A DNA stretch of 64,000 bases, taken from assembly GCF_004367585.1 (NCBI RefSeq), contig NZ_CP038015.1, positions 2,052,001 through 2,116,000 on the forward strand, written 5' to 3'. This stretch comes from Paenisporosarcina antarctica (lineage in GTDB: Bacteria; Bacillota; Bacilli; Bacillales_A; Planococcaceae). The stretch's first letter is position 1. Each line of letters begins with the position of its first letter. Under the pieces are notes generated by a model that worked only from the letters and a program-made list of their open reading frames with translations, searched no databases and had not been told where the DNA came from. The translations under genes and the position numbers were made by a program. Shown here one piece after another: positions 26,932 through 40,855 of the stretch.

Positions 26932-27774
26932 GTGAAGATGTGTAGCGCTTTGAAAGTATCTAGACAAGGATATATAAATTGGAGAAACAGAATGCTTAAT
27001 CCAAATTTAGAAAAGCAGGCGATTAAAGACGAACTTCAACATAAAATCGCGCAATCATTTCATGAAAGTGGAGGTACTTATGGTAGCCCACGGGTGCATG
27101 ATGACTTGTTAGATTGGGGCTACTCTATCTCACAAAAAAAGGTTGCCAACACGATGAAGGAAATGGGATTATGTGCCACAGTTCCAAGTAAATTTATGGT
27201 AACAACCGACTCGAATCATGACCAACAGATTTATCCCAATATCCTGAATAGACAGTTCAGAGTGGCGCAGCCAAATCATGTATGGGTTGCGGATATTACA
27301 TACATTTGGACAAATGAAGGCTGGCTCTATCTGTCGAGTATTATGGACCTCTATTCACGTAAAATCATAGGCTGGGCACTGGATTCACATATGCGTAAAG
27401 AACTTCCTATGCAGGCGCTCAATATCGCTCTAGGTTCTCGAAAAATAACTAGGGAACTTATTCACCACTCGGACCGCGGAGTACAATACAGTTCTCACGC
27501 TTATGTAGATACGTTACTCTCGAATAAGATTCAAGTTAGCATGAGTAGAAAAGGCGATCCGTATGACAATGCATGCATTGAGTCTTTCCACGCTACCATC
27601 AAAAAGGAATTGGTTTATCGAAGAAAATTCAAGACCCGTGAAGAGGCTCGTAAGAGCATAAGCTCTTATATTGTAAGCTTTTACAATGAACGAAGAAAAC
27701 ACTCAACTCTTGGCTATTTATCACCGAATAAATTTGAACGGAAATACAATTTATTTGCACTGGAAAACATCTGA
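26932..27774 (+). CDS. IS3-family transposase, OrfB (integrase catalytic part)
   Basis: OrfB carries the DDE/rve integrase domain: HTH_21 region with GGTYGSPRVHDDL, then Asp in VADITYIW, Asp in HHSDRGVQYSS and Glu in NACIESFHATIKKEL, the expected DDE triad. The ATG at 26932 gives 280 residues, but the frame is open back to the slippery site at 26851 and reads KGYAHLHQKPDVIFKFIHD, which matches OrfB N-termini. The working product is therefore probably the OrfAB fusion made by frameshifting. Confidence 0.9.
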   Translation: MKMCSALKVSRQGYINWRNRMLNPNLEKQAIKDELQHKIAQSFHESGGTYGSPRVHDDLLDWGYSISQKKVANTMKEMGLCATVPSKFMVTTDSNHDQQIYPNILNRQFRVAQPNHVWVADITYIWTNEGWLYLSSIMDLYSRKIIGWALDSHMRKELPMQALNIALGSRKITRELIHHSDRGVQYSSHAYVDTLLSNKIQVSMSRKGDPYDNACIESFHATIKKELVYRRKFKTREEARKSISSYIVSFYNERRKHSTLGYLSPNKFERKYNLFALENI

Positions 27775-27793
27775 ATTTTTAGGCATACCAATA

Positions 27794-27843
27794 GGTGATG
27801 AGAAGATAAAGTTCGTCTTTTTGAATTTTATCTTCTCATCACC
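27794..27843. repeat. Long hairpin at the right end of the IS
   Basis: GGTGATGAGAAGATAAA (27794-27810) and its exact complement (27827-27843) form a 17-bp stem with a 16-nt loop, between the orfB stop and the right IS end. It is not followed by a T-run. It could act as a transcription or translation barrier. Confidence 0.7.
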
Positions 27844-27937
27844 TTCACCAAACGCAGTGCGGTAGCTATTTGAGAAATCCGAATTTCATCAATTTTTGCT
27901 GTACACTTTCTTGACAGAAGTCCATCACCTTCCATAA

Positions 27938-27965
27938 TTACAACGTGAAAGTTAATAATTACAAC
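27938..27965 (+). repeat. Right pair of 21-nt-spaced TTACAAC repeats
   Basis: TTACAACGTGAA (27938) and TTACAAC (27959) are 21 nt apart and followed by TGAGC, mirroring in direct orientation the pair left of the IS. If the IS is removed, the inner gap is about 40 nt, close to twice the 21-nt period. Confidence 0.65.
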
Positions 27966-28054
27966 TGAGCAAATGCTCACTCTAGAGCCATAGCGAATAT
28001 GATATAGGGGGTGCCACGATCCGTAAGTCGATAATCCCTATTCTATTAATCGTA

Positions 28055-28098
28055 AAAATAGGATACCCGTGCGCTTTTGCACACGGGTATCCTATTTT
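28055..28098 (-). terminator. Terminator of the pyrimidine operon
   Basis: A long stem AAAATAGGATACCCGTG with its complement (28055-28098) has GC-rich arms and A/T tails on both sides, 47 nt past the pyrE stop. It can act in both directions and so also separates the accessory region from pyrE. Confidence 0.92.
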
Positions 28099-28145
28099 GA
28101 GTCACTTCTGTATGACAAAATCGTCTTACTATGAAGTCCTTTTAT

Positions 28146-28774
28146 TTATAATTGTCCGTGCTTAAGTTTTTGGTGCCATTCGATTAGTTGAGGTTTGTCT
28201 TCATCGCTTATTTGCTTTGCGACAGTTGCCTCTTCGATCAACGCATCAAAGTTGGTCAAACTGACGTATGGAATTCCTGCTTTTTCAAACAATTCATCCG
28301 CACGTTTTAAATGATAGGTAAAAATACAGACAACACCCAGTACTTCACAACCTTGTTTTTCAAGAGCATGTACTGCATCAATGCTGCTACCACCAGTGGA
28401 AATCAAATCTTCCACAACAATTACCTTTTGACCAGCTTCGATTTTCCCTTCAATTTGATTGCCTCGACCATGCTCTTTTGCTTTCGATCTAACATACACC
28501 ATAGGTAAATTAAGTACATCACTGACCCAAGCGGCGTGTGGAATCCCAGCAGTCGCTGTCCCAGCGACTACATTTGTTTCCGGGAAAAACTCTCGAATGT
28601 TTGTCGCTAATGCTTCGGCAATTTGCTTTCGAACAGTTGGACTCGACATCGTTAAGCGATTGTCACAATAAATAGGTGATTTGATTCCAGATGTCCATGT
28701 AAATGGACTTTTAGGACGGAATTCCACAGCCCCAATGGATAATAATGCTGCTGCTATTTCATGCTGTTGACTTT

Positions 28775-28778
<4 letters not shown>
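28146..28778 (-). CDS. pyrE: Orotate phosphoribosyltransferase
   Basis: PyrE joins orotate to PRPP to make OMP. The 210-residue protein has [16 protein letters not shown] near the start, [15 protein letters not shown] (catalytic loop) and the PRPP-binding motif [14 protein letters not shown] (about 119-132). It overlaps pyrF by 4 nt and is the last gene of the pyr operon. Confidence 0.96.
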
Positions 28779-31165
<2,387 letters not shown>

Positions 31166-31169
<4 letters not shown>

Positions 31170-34100
31170 TCAAAAACCCCCTGTTTCGGCATTTCTTGTG
31201 CTTGGAATGTCATCGACTCAATAACGCGTAACATTGCTTCTGCAGTATCAAGTGAAGTCAAACAAGGGATACCATTTTCCACAGATTCTCTTCGAATACG
31301 GAAACCATCACGCTCAGGTTTCTTGCCTTTCGTCAGTGTATTAATAACAAACTGAGCTTGTCCTTGTCTAATCACATCTAGCAGTGTTTGCCCTTGTTCA
31401 CCGATTTTATTAACTATACTTACTGAAATGCCTGCTTTTTGTAAGGCCTCAGCCGTTCCACCCGTTGCTAAAATGCTATAACCAATAGAAGTAAATCTTT
31501 TAGCTAGTGCAACAGCTTCATCTTTATCTTTATCCGCTACCGTCATTAAAATTGAACCATGGTCTTTAATTTCCATTCCAGCTGCAACTAAACCTTTATA
31601 TAGTGCTTTTTCTAACGTACTGTCTTTCCCCATGACTTCTCCAGTAGACTTCATTTCTGGTCCTAGAGTAATATCAACACGACGTAGTTTCGCAAAACTA
31701 AATACTGGGACTTTGACAAACACGCCTTTCGGACTTGGTGCCAGGCCATTTTTAATGCCTTGTTCAGGAAGCGATTGCCCTAAAATTGCCTTTGTTGCTA
31801 TTTTTGCCATCGGTATATTTGTGATTTTGCTTAAAAATGGAACTGTTCGACTCGATCTTGGATTCACTTCAATAACCAAGACTTCTCCTTTTGAAATAAC
31901 ATATTGAATGTTCAACAAACCAATAATATTTAATCCTTTAGCTAGTCGTGTTGTGTAGTCAATCAAAGTATCGATATGCTCTTGCGTTAAATTTTGTGGT
32001 GGATAGACAGCTATGGAATCTCCTGAATGGACACCAGCTCGTTCAATATGTTCCATAATCCCAGGGATACAAACATTGACACCATCAGAAATGGCATCTA
32101 CTTCAATTTCTACTCCTGTTAAATATCGGTCTACAAGTACAGGATGTTCAGGACTCGCTTGCACTGCATGCTCCATGTAGTAACCAAGTTCTTCTTGGTT
32201 GTAGACAATTTCCATAGCACGTCCACCTAAAACATACGAAGGTCGAACGAGTACAGGGTACCCTATTTCGTTACCTATTTTTATTGCTTCTTCTGGTGAA
32301 ATGGCCGTTTTCCCCATCGGTTGTGGAATATCCATTTCATGAAGAGCGCGTTCAAATTTATCGCGATTTTCTGCTCGATCTAAATCTTCTAAAGATGTAC
32401 CAAGTATTTGAACACCACGCTCTTGTAATTTATCAGCTAAGTTAATCGCTGTTTGCCCACCAAATTGAACGACTACTCCTTTTGGTTGCTCTAAATCAAC
32501 AATATGCATCACATCTTCAATCGTTAACGGTTCAAAGTAAAGCTTGTCCGATATCGAGAAATCAGTGGATACAGTTTCTGGGTTGCTATTAATAATAATC
32601 GCTTCATAACCCGCTTCTTTAATTGCCCAAACTGAATGGACCGTTGCGTAATCAAATTCTACACCTTGACCGATACGGATGGGGCCAGATCCAAGTACAA
32701 TGACACTTTCCTTATCTGTTTTTACCGACTCATTCTCATCTTCATATGTGCCATAAAAGTAAGGTGTTTCTGACTCAAATTCAGCAGCACATGTATCAAC
32801 CATTTTATACACTGGAATTAAGTTATGTTCCTTTCTCCAATTGTAAATTGCAAGTTCATCGGTGTTCCATAACTTAGCAATCGTGAAATCCGCAAATCCC
32901 ATACGTTTTGCTTTTTTCGTAACATCGTAATCAAAGGGATGCTCAGCAACATCTTTCTCGTAATTCACTATATTTTGTAGTTTATTTAAGAAGAATAAAT
33001 CAATTTGACTCCAGTCATGTATGGTCTCAATAGTCACACCACGTCTTAAAGCCTCACCAACAAAGAATAATCGTTCATCTCCTGGTCTACGAATACGTTT
33101 TTCAATCCACTCATCGCTCATTGATTCTGCATTTTTTAATTCTAAGTGGAATTGACCTGTTTCAAGAGAACGAATAGCTTTTAAAATGGCCTCTTCAAAC
33201 GTCCGTCCTATTGCCATAACTTCGCCCGTTGCTTTCATTTGAGTACCTAAGTTTCGTTTTGCAGACTCAAATTTATCAAACGGCCAGCGAGGGATTTTTG
33301 CTACGACATAGTCTAGTGCTGGTTCAAAACATGCGTATGTTTTGCCAGTTACCGGGTTCATCATTTCATCTAATGTTAAGCCAATAGCAATTTTTGCCGC
33401 TAATTTTGCAATGGGATATCCTGTCGCTTTTGAAGCTAAAGCAGACGAACGGCTAACCCGTGGATTTACTTCAATTATGAAGTAGTTAAAGCTGTAGGGA
33501 TCAAGAGCTAACTGAACATTACAGCCACCTTCAATTTTCAATGCACGGATAATTTTTAATGACACATTACGTAGCATTTGATATTCGCGATCTGAAAGTG
33601 TTTGACTAGGTGCAACAACGATTGAATCACCTGTATGAATACCTACCGGATCGACATTTTCCATGTTACACACAACAATGGCATTATCCTTTGAATCTCT
33701 CATTACTTCATATTCAATTTCTTTGTACCCTGCAATTGATTTTTCTAATAGGCATTGCGTAACTGGGCTATATTTAAGTCCACTTGTCACAGTATCCTCA
33801 AGTTCTTCATCATTGTGGCAAATTCCTCCGCCTGTTCCACCAAGCGTAAAAGCTGGGCGAACAATAACTGGATATCCAATGCGATTTACAAAAGCATAGG
33901 CTTCTTCTAAGTTATGGATAATGTCACTCTCTGGAACAGGTTCATTTAATTCATTCATTAATGTTCGGAATAAATCTCGGTCTTCTGCTTTGTGAATCGC
34001 TTCTAATTTGGTTCCCAATATTTCAATGTTTAATTCATCCAAAATACCTGACTGATCTAATTCAATAGCCATATTCAACCCAGTTTGTCCACCTAGAGTT

Positions 34101-34363
34101 GGAAGCAATGCATCTGGGCGTTCTTTTCTAAGGATACGACTTACAAATTCTAGAGTTATGGGTTCGATATATACTTTCTCTGCAATTTCTGTGTCTGTCA
34201 TAATTGTTGCCGGGTTGGAGTTAATTAAAATTACCCGATAACCTTCTTCTTTTAAAGCCAGACACGCTTGTGTTCCTGCATAGTCAAATTCAGCGGCTTG
34301 TCCAATGACAATTGGACCTGACCCGATTACTAATATAGTTTTAATATCTTGGCGTTTAGGCAT
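31166..34363 (-). CDS. carB: Carbamoyl-phosphate synthase, large chain (pyrimidine-specific)
   Basis: CarB makes carbamoyl phosphate from bicarbonate, ATP and ammonia supplied by CarA. The 1065-residue protein shows the duplicated architecture: two ATP-grasp halves, each with its own GSGPI ([13 protein letters not shown] at the start, [14 protein letters not shown] at about 555), and a C-terminal allosteric MGS-like domain. Its place inside the pyr operon marks it as the pyrimidine form (pyrAB in B. subtilis). It overlaps carA by 8 nt and pyrK by 4 nt. Confidence 0.96.
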
Positions 34364-35456
34364 GTTGTTTTTCTCCCTTCACGTTCGTGTGCATTAACTC
34401 AATAAAGCGGTCAAATAAGTGATTTGAATCTTCTGGTCCCGGTGAGGCTTCTGGATGGTATTGCACAGTAAAAGCAGGTACATCTAGATGTTTTAATCCT
34501 TCAACAGTTCCATCGTTTAATGCAATATGGGTTACTTTTAGACGCGTACCTTTTAAGGACTCAGGATCTACTGAGTAGCCATGGTTTTGTGAAGTTATAT
34601 CCGTTCGACCCGTTTCTAAATCTTTGACTGGATGATTAGAGCCTCGATGGCCAAATTTTAATTTAAATGTGTCTCCTCCACTAGCAAGAGCAAATAGTTG
34701 ATGGCCCAAACAAATTCCGAAAATCGGAATCTTGCCAATTAAGTTTTGTAGCATTGTAATGGCTTCTGGTACATCTTTTGGATTTCCAGGTCCGTTCGAT
34801 AACATAATTCCATCAGGATAGATGGCCATAATTTGTTCTGCGGTTGTGTTATAAGGAACCACTATGACATCACAGTCCCGTTTATTTAATTCACGTAAAA
34901 TACCATGTTTCATGCCAAAATCAACTAGCACCACACGTTTACCTCGTCCTGGACTTGGATAAGGGCTTTTCGTTGATACTTGATCGACTTGATCTGTGCG
35001 GAAGGTCGTGTTTTTTAACTTAGCCACTACTTCCTCTACATTTACTTCTTCACCTGCAGCACTTAAGAGACCTTTTACAGAACCTAATTCGCGGATGATT
35101 CGCGTTAGTTTGCGGGTATCAATACCTTCAATTCCAGGAATATCTTTCAAAACAAACAATTCATTTAATGTTGCATCGCATCTAAAGTTAGATGGCGTAT
35201 TAGCAAGTTCACGTACGACCATTCCTTTTATTGCTGGTTCAATTGATTCAAAATCATCTCGGTTAATTCCGTAGTTTCCTATTAGCGGGTAAGTCATTGT
35301 GACAATTTGGCCACAGTATGACGGATCAGATAATGTTTCTTGGTAGCCAGTCATACCAGTTGTAAATACAACTTCACCTTCGCTTGCTTTCGTGCTACCG
35401 AAAGCTGTTCCATTAAATACATCGCCAGTTTCTAAAATGAGGCTTCTATTCATCAT
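34356..35456 (-). CDS. carA: Carbamoyl-phosphate synthase, small chain (pyrimidine-specific)
   Basis: CarA is the glutamine amidotransferase that feeds ammonia to CarB. The 366-residue protein has the N-terminal CPSase domain ([30 protein letters not shown]) and the class I GATase domain with nucleophile in [12 protein letters not shown] and His-Glu in [13 protein letters not shown]. The open frame extends to 35474; I chose the ATG at 35456, 7 nt after AGGAGG and overlapping the pyrC stop by one base (TAATG). Confidence 0.96.
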   Translation of the reverse strand: MMNRSLILETGDVFNGTAFGSTKASEGEVVFTTGMTGYQETLSDPSYCGQIVTMTYPLIGNYGINRDDFESIEPAIKGMVVRELANTPSNFRCDATLNELFVLKDIPGIEGIDTRKLTRIIRELGSVKGLLSAAGEEVNVEEVVAKLKNTTFRTDQVDQVSTKSPYPSPGRGKRVVLVDFGMKHGILRELNKRDCDVIVVPYNTTAEQIMAIYPDGIMLSNGPGNPKDVPEAITMLQNLIGKIPIFGICLGHQLFALASGGDTFKLKFGHRGSNHPVKDLETGRTDITSQNHGYSVDPESLKGTRLKVTHIALNDGTVEGLKHLDVPAFTVQYHPEASPGPEDSNHLFDRFIELMHTNVKGEKQHA

Positions 35457-36733
35457 TATTTCTCCTCCTGCCAAATTACGTTTCCTTCAAACATCGTCAT
35501 TACCGGCCATCCTGTGCATATCCAATCTTGGAACGGTGTGTTTTTACCTTTTGAAACAAATTGTCCGGTGTCTATGTTTTGTTCTTTCGTTAAATCGATA
35601 AATACTAGGTCTGCTGACTCGCCCATATTTAAACGGCCATATGGTAAACCAAAGACATCTGCAGGCTTTTGAGTTAGCCAATCAATTAATTGAGTTAAAG
35701 TCCATTTACCTGTCTTGACAAAATGTGTATACAAAAGAGGGAAAGCCGTTTCTAAGCCGACAATTCCAAAAGGAGCTTGTTCCATGCCACTACCTTTATC
35801 TTCAGCTGTATGAGGGGCATGATCCGTTGCAATAAAATCAAGTGTGCCATCTTCTAATCCTTTGATTAACGCTTGTAGATCTTCTTTCGCTCGAAGAGGA
35901 GGATTCATTTTCCAGTTCGCATCGTTTCCAGGAATATCGTCTTCACAAAGTAGTAAATGATGTGGACTTACTTCAGCAGTTACTCGAATTCCCGCTTTTT
36001 TTGCGTCTCTTATAACGCGGACTGATTCTTTTGTACTTACGTGGCAAACATGATAATGTGCGCCAGCTGCTTCGGCAAGTAGTACATCTCTAGCTATATG
36101 AACGGACTCTGCTATTGCTGGAATCCCTTTTAAACCAAGTTCTATATTTTTCGTACCTTCATGCATTACCCCAGCGTAAATGAGTGTATTGTCCTCACAA
36201 TGGGCAACAATTGGCATATTCAGTTTTGCCGCATTTTTCATTGCCTCAAACATCATTCCTGCTTGCTGAACACCTACACCATCGTCAGTAAAAGCGAATG
36301 CACCGTGTTCTTTTAAAGCAGCTAAATCTGTTCTCTCTTTTCCAGCTTCACGTATTGTAATTGATGCATAGGGAAGTACACGAATCTTAGCGTTTTCTTT
36401 TATAAGTTGATTAACATGGTTCAAGTTTTCTATTGTATCTGGTACTGGTCTCGTATTGGGCATTGCACAAATTGTCGTATATCCACCTTTTGCTGCTGCA
36501 TCTGTTCCTGTTTTAATCGTCTCTTTTTGTTCGCCACCTGGCTCTCTTAAGTGCACATGTACGTCAATAAATCCTGCAGAGACAAAATACCCTTGACCGT
36601 CGATAATTTCATCTACTTGAGGTGTTGTTTTCGAATTCACTTCGATAATACGTCCATTTTCAATTAATATGGAACCCTCTTTTAATTCATTTTTATCATT
36701 TAGCAATTGTATATTTTGAATAAATTTCTTCAT
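35456..36733 (-). CDS. pyrC: Dihydroorotase
   Basis: PyrC closes carbamoyl aspartate to dihydroorotate. The 425-residue amidohydrolase has the zinc ligands in [16 protein letters not shown] (about 58-73), HCEDN and HVST, and the catalytic Asp in IATDHAPHT. It overlaps pyrB by one base (TAATG) and is coupled to carA the same way. Confidence 0.96.
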   Translation of the reverse strand: MKKFIQNIQLLNDKNELKEGSILIENGRIIEVNSKTTPQVDEIIDGQGYFVSAGFIDVHVHLREPGGEQKETIKTGTDAAAKGGYTTICAMPNTRPVPDTIENLNHVNQLIKENAKIRVLPYASITIREAGKERTDLAALKEHGAFAFTDDGVGVQQAGMMFEAMKNAAKLNMPIVAHCEDNTLIYAGVMHEGTKNIELGLKGIPAIAESVHIARDVLLAEAAGAHYHVCHVSTKESVRVIRDAKKAGIRVTAEVSPHHLLLCEDDIPGNDANWKMNPPLRAKEDLQALIKGLEDGTLDFIATDHAPHTAEDKGSGMEQAPFGIVGLETAFPLLYTHFVKTGKWTLTQLIDWLTQKPADVFGLPYGRLNMGESADLVFIDLTKEQNIDTGQFVSKGKNTPFQDWICTGWPVMTMFEGNVIWQEEK

Positions 36734-37611
36734 TACATTCTCTCCTTTAATACAGATTCTAGTATCGCCATACGGACAAAGACGCCGTTTTGTATTTGCT
36801 TAAAAATACGTGATTTATCGCTTTCAACTAATTCACTTGCAATTTCCACATCTCGATTAACTGGTGCAGGATGCATAACAATTGTTGATGGCTTTAACTC
36901 TGCATAACGCGCAATCGTTAAACCGTATTCCTTATGATAAAGTTCTTTTAAAAAATCATTTTCTTTCCCGTGCCGTTCGTGTTGAACACGTAGTAACATG
37001 ACTACATCCGCAGTAGGCAAAACTTCTTCCCAAGTTGAAGTAGCATCAAAATCTCCTTGCCACTCTGGAGGACAGATGAATGTGACATGGGCTCCTAGTT
37101 TCTTTAGTGCTAGTGCATTTGATTTTGCCACACGGCTATGGGCAATATCTCCAACGATTGTCACATGAATGCCTTCGAACTTTCCAAATTCTTGTTTAAT
37201 CGTATATAGATCTAGTAAGCATTGCGATGGGTGTTGACCTGACCCATCTCCAGCATTAATAATGGCTAAGTTTAAACCTGACATCAATTCTTCATAAAAC
37301 TGATCTTGTTCATGTCGAATGACTACAGCATCTACACCTATTGCTTCCAATGTCCTGACTGTATCATACATGGTTTCCCCTTTTAAGGTACTTGAAGTAC
37401 CCGCTTCAAAAGGTAATATATGAAGTCCAAGCTTTCGTTCAGCCATTTCAAAACTCATTTTTGTTCGTGTACTCGGTTCAAAGAACAAATTCACCACAGT
37501 AAATTGTTTATTAAATTGGTGAGATGGATTTTGCTGAAATTCTAATGCTCGATTTAAAATAGTGTCAATATCCTTAATTTCTAAGTCATTCATGTTTAAT
37601 AAATGCTTCAC
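36733..37611 (-). CDS. pyrB: Aspartate carbamoyltransferase, catalytic subunit
   Basis: PyrB condenses carbamoyl phosphate with aspartate. The 292-residue protein contains the carbamoyl phosphate motif [13 protein letters not shown] (about 42-54), [17 protein letters not shown] and [11 protein letters not shown]. There is no pyrI-type regulatory gene, as is normal in Bacillales, where control is by PyrR. It is preceded by a PyrR attenuator. Confidence 0.96.
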   Translation of the reverse strand: MKHLLNMNDLEIKDIDTILNRALEFQQNPSHQFNKQFTVVNLFFEPSTRTKMSFEMAERKLGLHILPFEAGTSSTLKGETMYDTVRTLEAIGVDAVVIRHEQDQFYEELMSGLNLAIINAGDGSGQHPSQCLLDLYTIKQEFGKFEGIHVTIVGDIAHSRVAKSNALALKKLGAHVTFICPPEWQGDFDATSTWEEVLPTADVVMLLRVQHERHGKENDFLKELYHKEYGLTIARYAELKPSTIVMHPAPVNRDVEIASELVESDKSRIFKQIQNGVFVRMAILESVLKERM

Positions 37612-37644
37612 TTTATAGCCTCCCTAGTTCTTTGTTTAAAGATT

Positions 37645-37688
37645 GTGTTCAAAAATGAGCCTAATATCTTATCGGACTTTTTGAACAC
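37645..37688. repeat. 11-bp inverted repeat between the pyrB attenuator and pyrB
   Basis: GTGTTCAAAAA (37645-37655) and TTTTTGAACAC (37678-37688) form a perfect inverted repeat with a 22-nt loop, downstream of the attenuator terminator and 34 nt before the pyrB start codon. Its role is unknown. Confidence 0.6.
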
Positions 37689-37695
37689 CCTCTAA

Positions 37696-37808
37696 AGAAA
37701 ACCTCTCAACAATGTTGAGAGGTTTAAGGGTAACCTAAGTAAAGATCCATTTTATAATGGAAATTTAACAGTTGGCTTCCCTTTACCTGCCTCTCTGGAC
37801 TAGGTATT
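37696..37808 (-). promoter_or_regulatory. PyrR-dependent attenuator upstream of pyrB
   Basis: On the minus strand the leader carries the PyrR-binding loop TAGTCCAGAGAGGCAGG (about 37786-37804) with AAAGGGAAGCC after it, then an antiterminator region, then a terminator hairpin AACCTCTCAACATTGTTGAGAGGTT followed by TTCTTT (37696-37724). PyrR with UMP is known to stabilise the binding loop and favour termination. This is one of two such sites in the operon. Confidence 0.88.
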
Positions 37809-37827
37809 AAAAGGATTATTTTTCAAT

Positions 37828-39135
37828 TTATTGTGCACTGTCTTCTTCGATTTCAACTACTTCTTGAGGTCTGCCTGGCAATACAAGATTTAATATGACA
37901 CCTACGATTGCCGCTAAAGCCATACCTTCGAGTTCAAACGTATCTGAAAAGTGAAGTTTAGCTCCACCTATTCCAATAACTAATATGATTGAAGATATCA
38001 CCAAGTTTCGTTTATCTCCAAAGTCTATTTTGTTATCCACTAACATACGTAGACCTGAAGACGCAATGATCCCAAACAGCAAGATTGAAATCCCACCAAG
38101 AACAGCAGTAGGAATAGTAGCAATCAATGCCATAATTTTACCGAAAAACGAGAATATTATGGCTAAAATAGCTGCGCCTGCAATTACGTATACACTATAT
38201 ACTCTCGTAATTGCAAGAACTCCGATGTTTTCTCCATACGTCGTTTTTGGAGGACCTCCTATAAGTCCACTTATAAACGTTCCTAAACCATCACCTAGTA
38301 ATGAACGATGCAAGCCTGGTTCCTTTATGTAATTTCTATTAACAATTTTCCCTAACACAAGTTGATGACCGATGTGTTCAGAAATGGTCACAATTGCAAT
38401 AGGTACCATAAGACCGAGTAATGTTGGTGTTACGATAAATTCATAATCAATTCCTGGTAGTAAGAAATCTGGTGCGCTAATCCATTTTGCACTTAATACA
38501 GTTGAAAACTCCACAATGCCGATGAATAAAGAATATATATACCCAACAATGATTCCGATAAGAATTGGCATTAAACTTAGCATACCTTTAAAGAATAATA
38601 TAGTTATAACTGCTGCCGCTAATGTGACAAGTGCTGCAGAAAAGTGCAACATGCTGTATTCTTTTATCCCATCTCCATTAAGATCAAAGTTCATGGCTAG
38701 GTCGATTGCAACTGGTGATAACGCTAAACCTATGACAATAATGACTGGTGCCACAACAATTGGTGGTAATAATTTCATAATCCACTTATAACCTGTTTTC
38801 CAAATAACAAGTGACACGATGAAATACACTAGTGCGACAAACAAACTTCCTATCATTGCACTACCAATACCCGATATTTCAGTTATTGCAAGTATCGGTA
38901 CAATAAATGCAAATGATGAGCCCAAATAAGCTGGCACTTGAAATTTTGTTACAAACATGAAAATTAAAGTAGCTATTCCGCTTGTTAAAAGTGCGATAGC
39001 TGGACTTAATCCAACTAACTGTGGAACCAAGATAGTTGCACCGAACATGGCGAACATATGTTGAATACTTAATGTGGTTAGTTTTCCTGCTGATGGTTTA
39101 TCGTGTATGTCTAAAACCGTTTGTGAATTCGTCAT
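37828..39135 (-). CDS. pyrP: Uracil permease
   Basis: PyrP imports uracil. The 435-residue membrane protein of the NCS2 (uracil/xanthine) family has about 12-14 hydrophobic segments and the family block LSIQHMFAMFGATILVP near the start, plus GDGLGTFISGLIGGPPKTTYGE, the signature region. The open frame starts with a GTG at 39150, but the ATG at 39135 is 9 nt after GGGGA. Only 18 nt separate it from the pyrR stop, so the pyrR-pyrP attenuator known in B. subtilis is absent. Confidence 0.95.
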   Translation of the reverse strand: MTNSQTVLDIHDKPSAGKLTTLSIQHMFAMFGATILVPQLVGLSPAIALLTSGIATLIFMFVTKFQVPAYLGSSFAFIVPILAITEISGIGSAMIGSLFVALVYFIVSLVIWKTGYKWIMKLLPPIVVAPVIIVIGLALSPVAIDLAMNFDLNGDGIKEYSMLHFSAALVTLAAAVITILFFKGMLSLMPILIGIIVGYIYSLFIGIVEFSTVLSAKWISAPDFLLPGIDYEFIVTPTLLGLMVPIAIVTISEHIGHQLVLGKIVNRNYIKEPGLHRSLLGDGLGTFISGLIGGPPKTTYGENIGVLAITRVYSVYVIAGAAILAIIFSFFGKIMALIATIPTAVLGGISILLFGIIASSGLRMLVDNKIDFGDKRNLVISSIILVIGIGGAKLHFSDTFELEGMALAAIVGVILNLVLPGRPQEVVEIEEDSAQ

Positions 39136-39153
39136 GTTGTTTTTCCCCACTAT

Positions 39154-39840
<687 letters not shown>

Positions 39841-39928
39841 TTAAAGGTGTTCTATTAAATTTAGCTATATCATCAAAAAAGCTAGTTCCAAGCATGAGAT
39901 GCGCTCTTCACTTTTTATAAGTATAGAT

Positions 39929-40855
39929 TTACTTTTCTTTGCTGTCAACGGTCGTTTTCATTTCCTCAAGCAAAGTCTTGAATTCTTCAGGTAGTGGAGC
40001 TTCGAATTCCAAATACTCTTCAGTGCGTGGATGTATAAATCCAACAACACCAGCATGAAGCGCTTGTCCGTTAAATTCGATCGTTTTTTTCGGTCCGTAT
40101 TTAGGGTCTCCAGCTAATGGGAAGCCAATGTATTTCATATGAACACGAATTTGATGTGTACGACCTGTTTCTAAACGACATTCAACTAACGTAAAGTTGC
40201 CAAAGCGTTCGATTACACGAAAATGAGTAATTGCATGTTTTCCTTTATCAATTACTGCCATACTCTGACGATCACGAGAATCGCGACCAATTGGTGCATC
40301 AATCGTTCCTTTATCGTGAGGAATATGACCATGCACTAAAGCTGTATATTTTCGAGTAACAGTTCTTTTCACCAGTTGATCCACTAATGAAACATGGGCT
40401 TTATCATTCTTCGCAACCATTAATAAGCCTGATGTATCTTTATCAATACGATGGACAATTCCTGGACGCAACACTCCATTGATGCCAGATAAATCTGTAA
40501 CCTGATGCATTAAACCATTAACAAGCGTCCCTGATGTATGACCAGGTGCAGGATGTACGACCATACCACGAGGTTTATTCACAACAAGGACATCTTCATC
40601 TTCATAAACGATCTCAAGATTTAAATCCTCTGCTTCAATATCTAATGGTTCAACGTCAGGTACAGTAACAGTAATAACATCATTTAGTTTTACTTTATAG
40701 TTTGGTTTTGCTGTTTCCCCATTGACTAAAACAGCACCATCTTTTAACCAAATTTGAATTTGGCTACGAGACCAATCTGCTTCAAGTGTAACAAGGGCTT
40801 TATCGATACGTTCACCTTTTTGTTCTTCTGAAATTGTATACGTAAAATCTTCCAT
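39929..40855 (-). CDS. RluD-family 23S rRNA pseudouridine synthase
   Basis: The 308-residue protein has an N-terminal S4 RNA-binding domain (about 13-75) and the RluA/RluD catalytic domain with the active-site Asp in HRIDKDTSGLLMVAKND (about 135-151) and ETGRTHQIRVHM. B. subtilis calls the gene at this place ylyB. The exact uridine target cannot be read from sequence. Its ATG is directly next to the lspA stop. Confidence 0.92.
   Translation of the reverse strand: MEDFTYTISEEQKGERIDKALVTLEADWSRSQIQIWLKDGAVLVNGETAKPNYKVKLNDVITVTVPDVEPLDIEAEDLNLEIVYEDEDVLVVNKPRGMVVHPAPGHTSGTLVNGLMHQVTDLSGINGVLRPGIVHRIDKDTSGLLMVAKNDKAHVSLVDQLVKRTVTRKYTALVHGHIPHDKGTIDAPIGRDSRDRQSMAVIDKGKHAITHFRVIERFGNFTLVECRLETGRTHQIRVHMKYIGFPLAGDPKYGPKKTIEFNGQALHAGVVGFIHPRTEEYLEFEAPLPEEFKTLLEEMKTTVDSKEK

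Larger units (their letters stand above)
26532..27916 (+). mobile_element. IS3-family insertion sequence
   Basis: Two overlapping transposase frames in the -1 relation, joined by an A6G slippery heptamer, are typical of IS3. The ends are imperfect inverted repeats sharing AAAGTGTACAG (left 26539-26549; right complement 27899-27909), with further matches outward to about 26532 and 27916 (right end TTGACA) and inward at TGAAAT. I could not find a clear target duplication, so the outer limits are approximate. Both frames and the catalytic residues look intact, so it may be mobile. Confidence 0.85.

Noticed and set aside
26492-27965. TTACAAC repeats as a CRISPR array
   Set aside because: The repeat core is only about 7-12 nt with 21-nt period, only two copies per side, and no cas genes are present.
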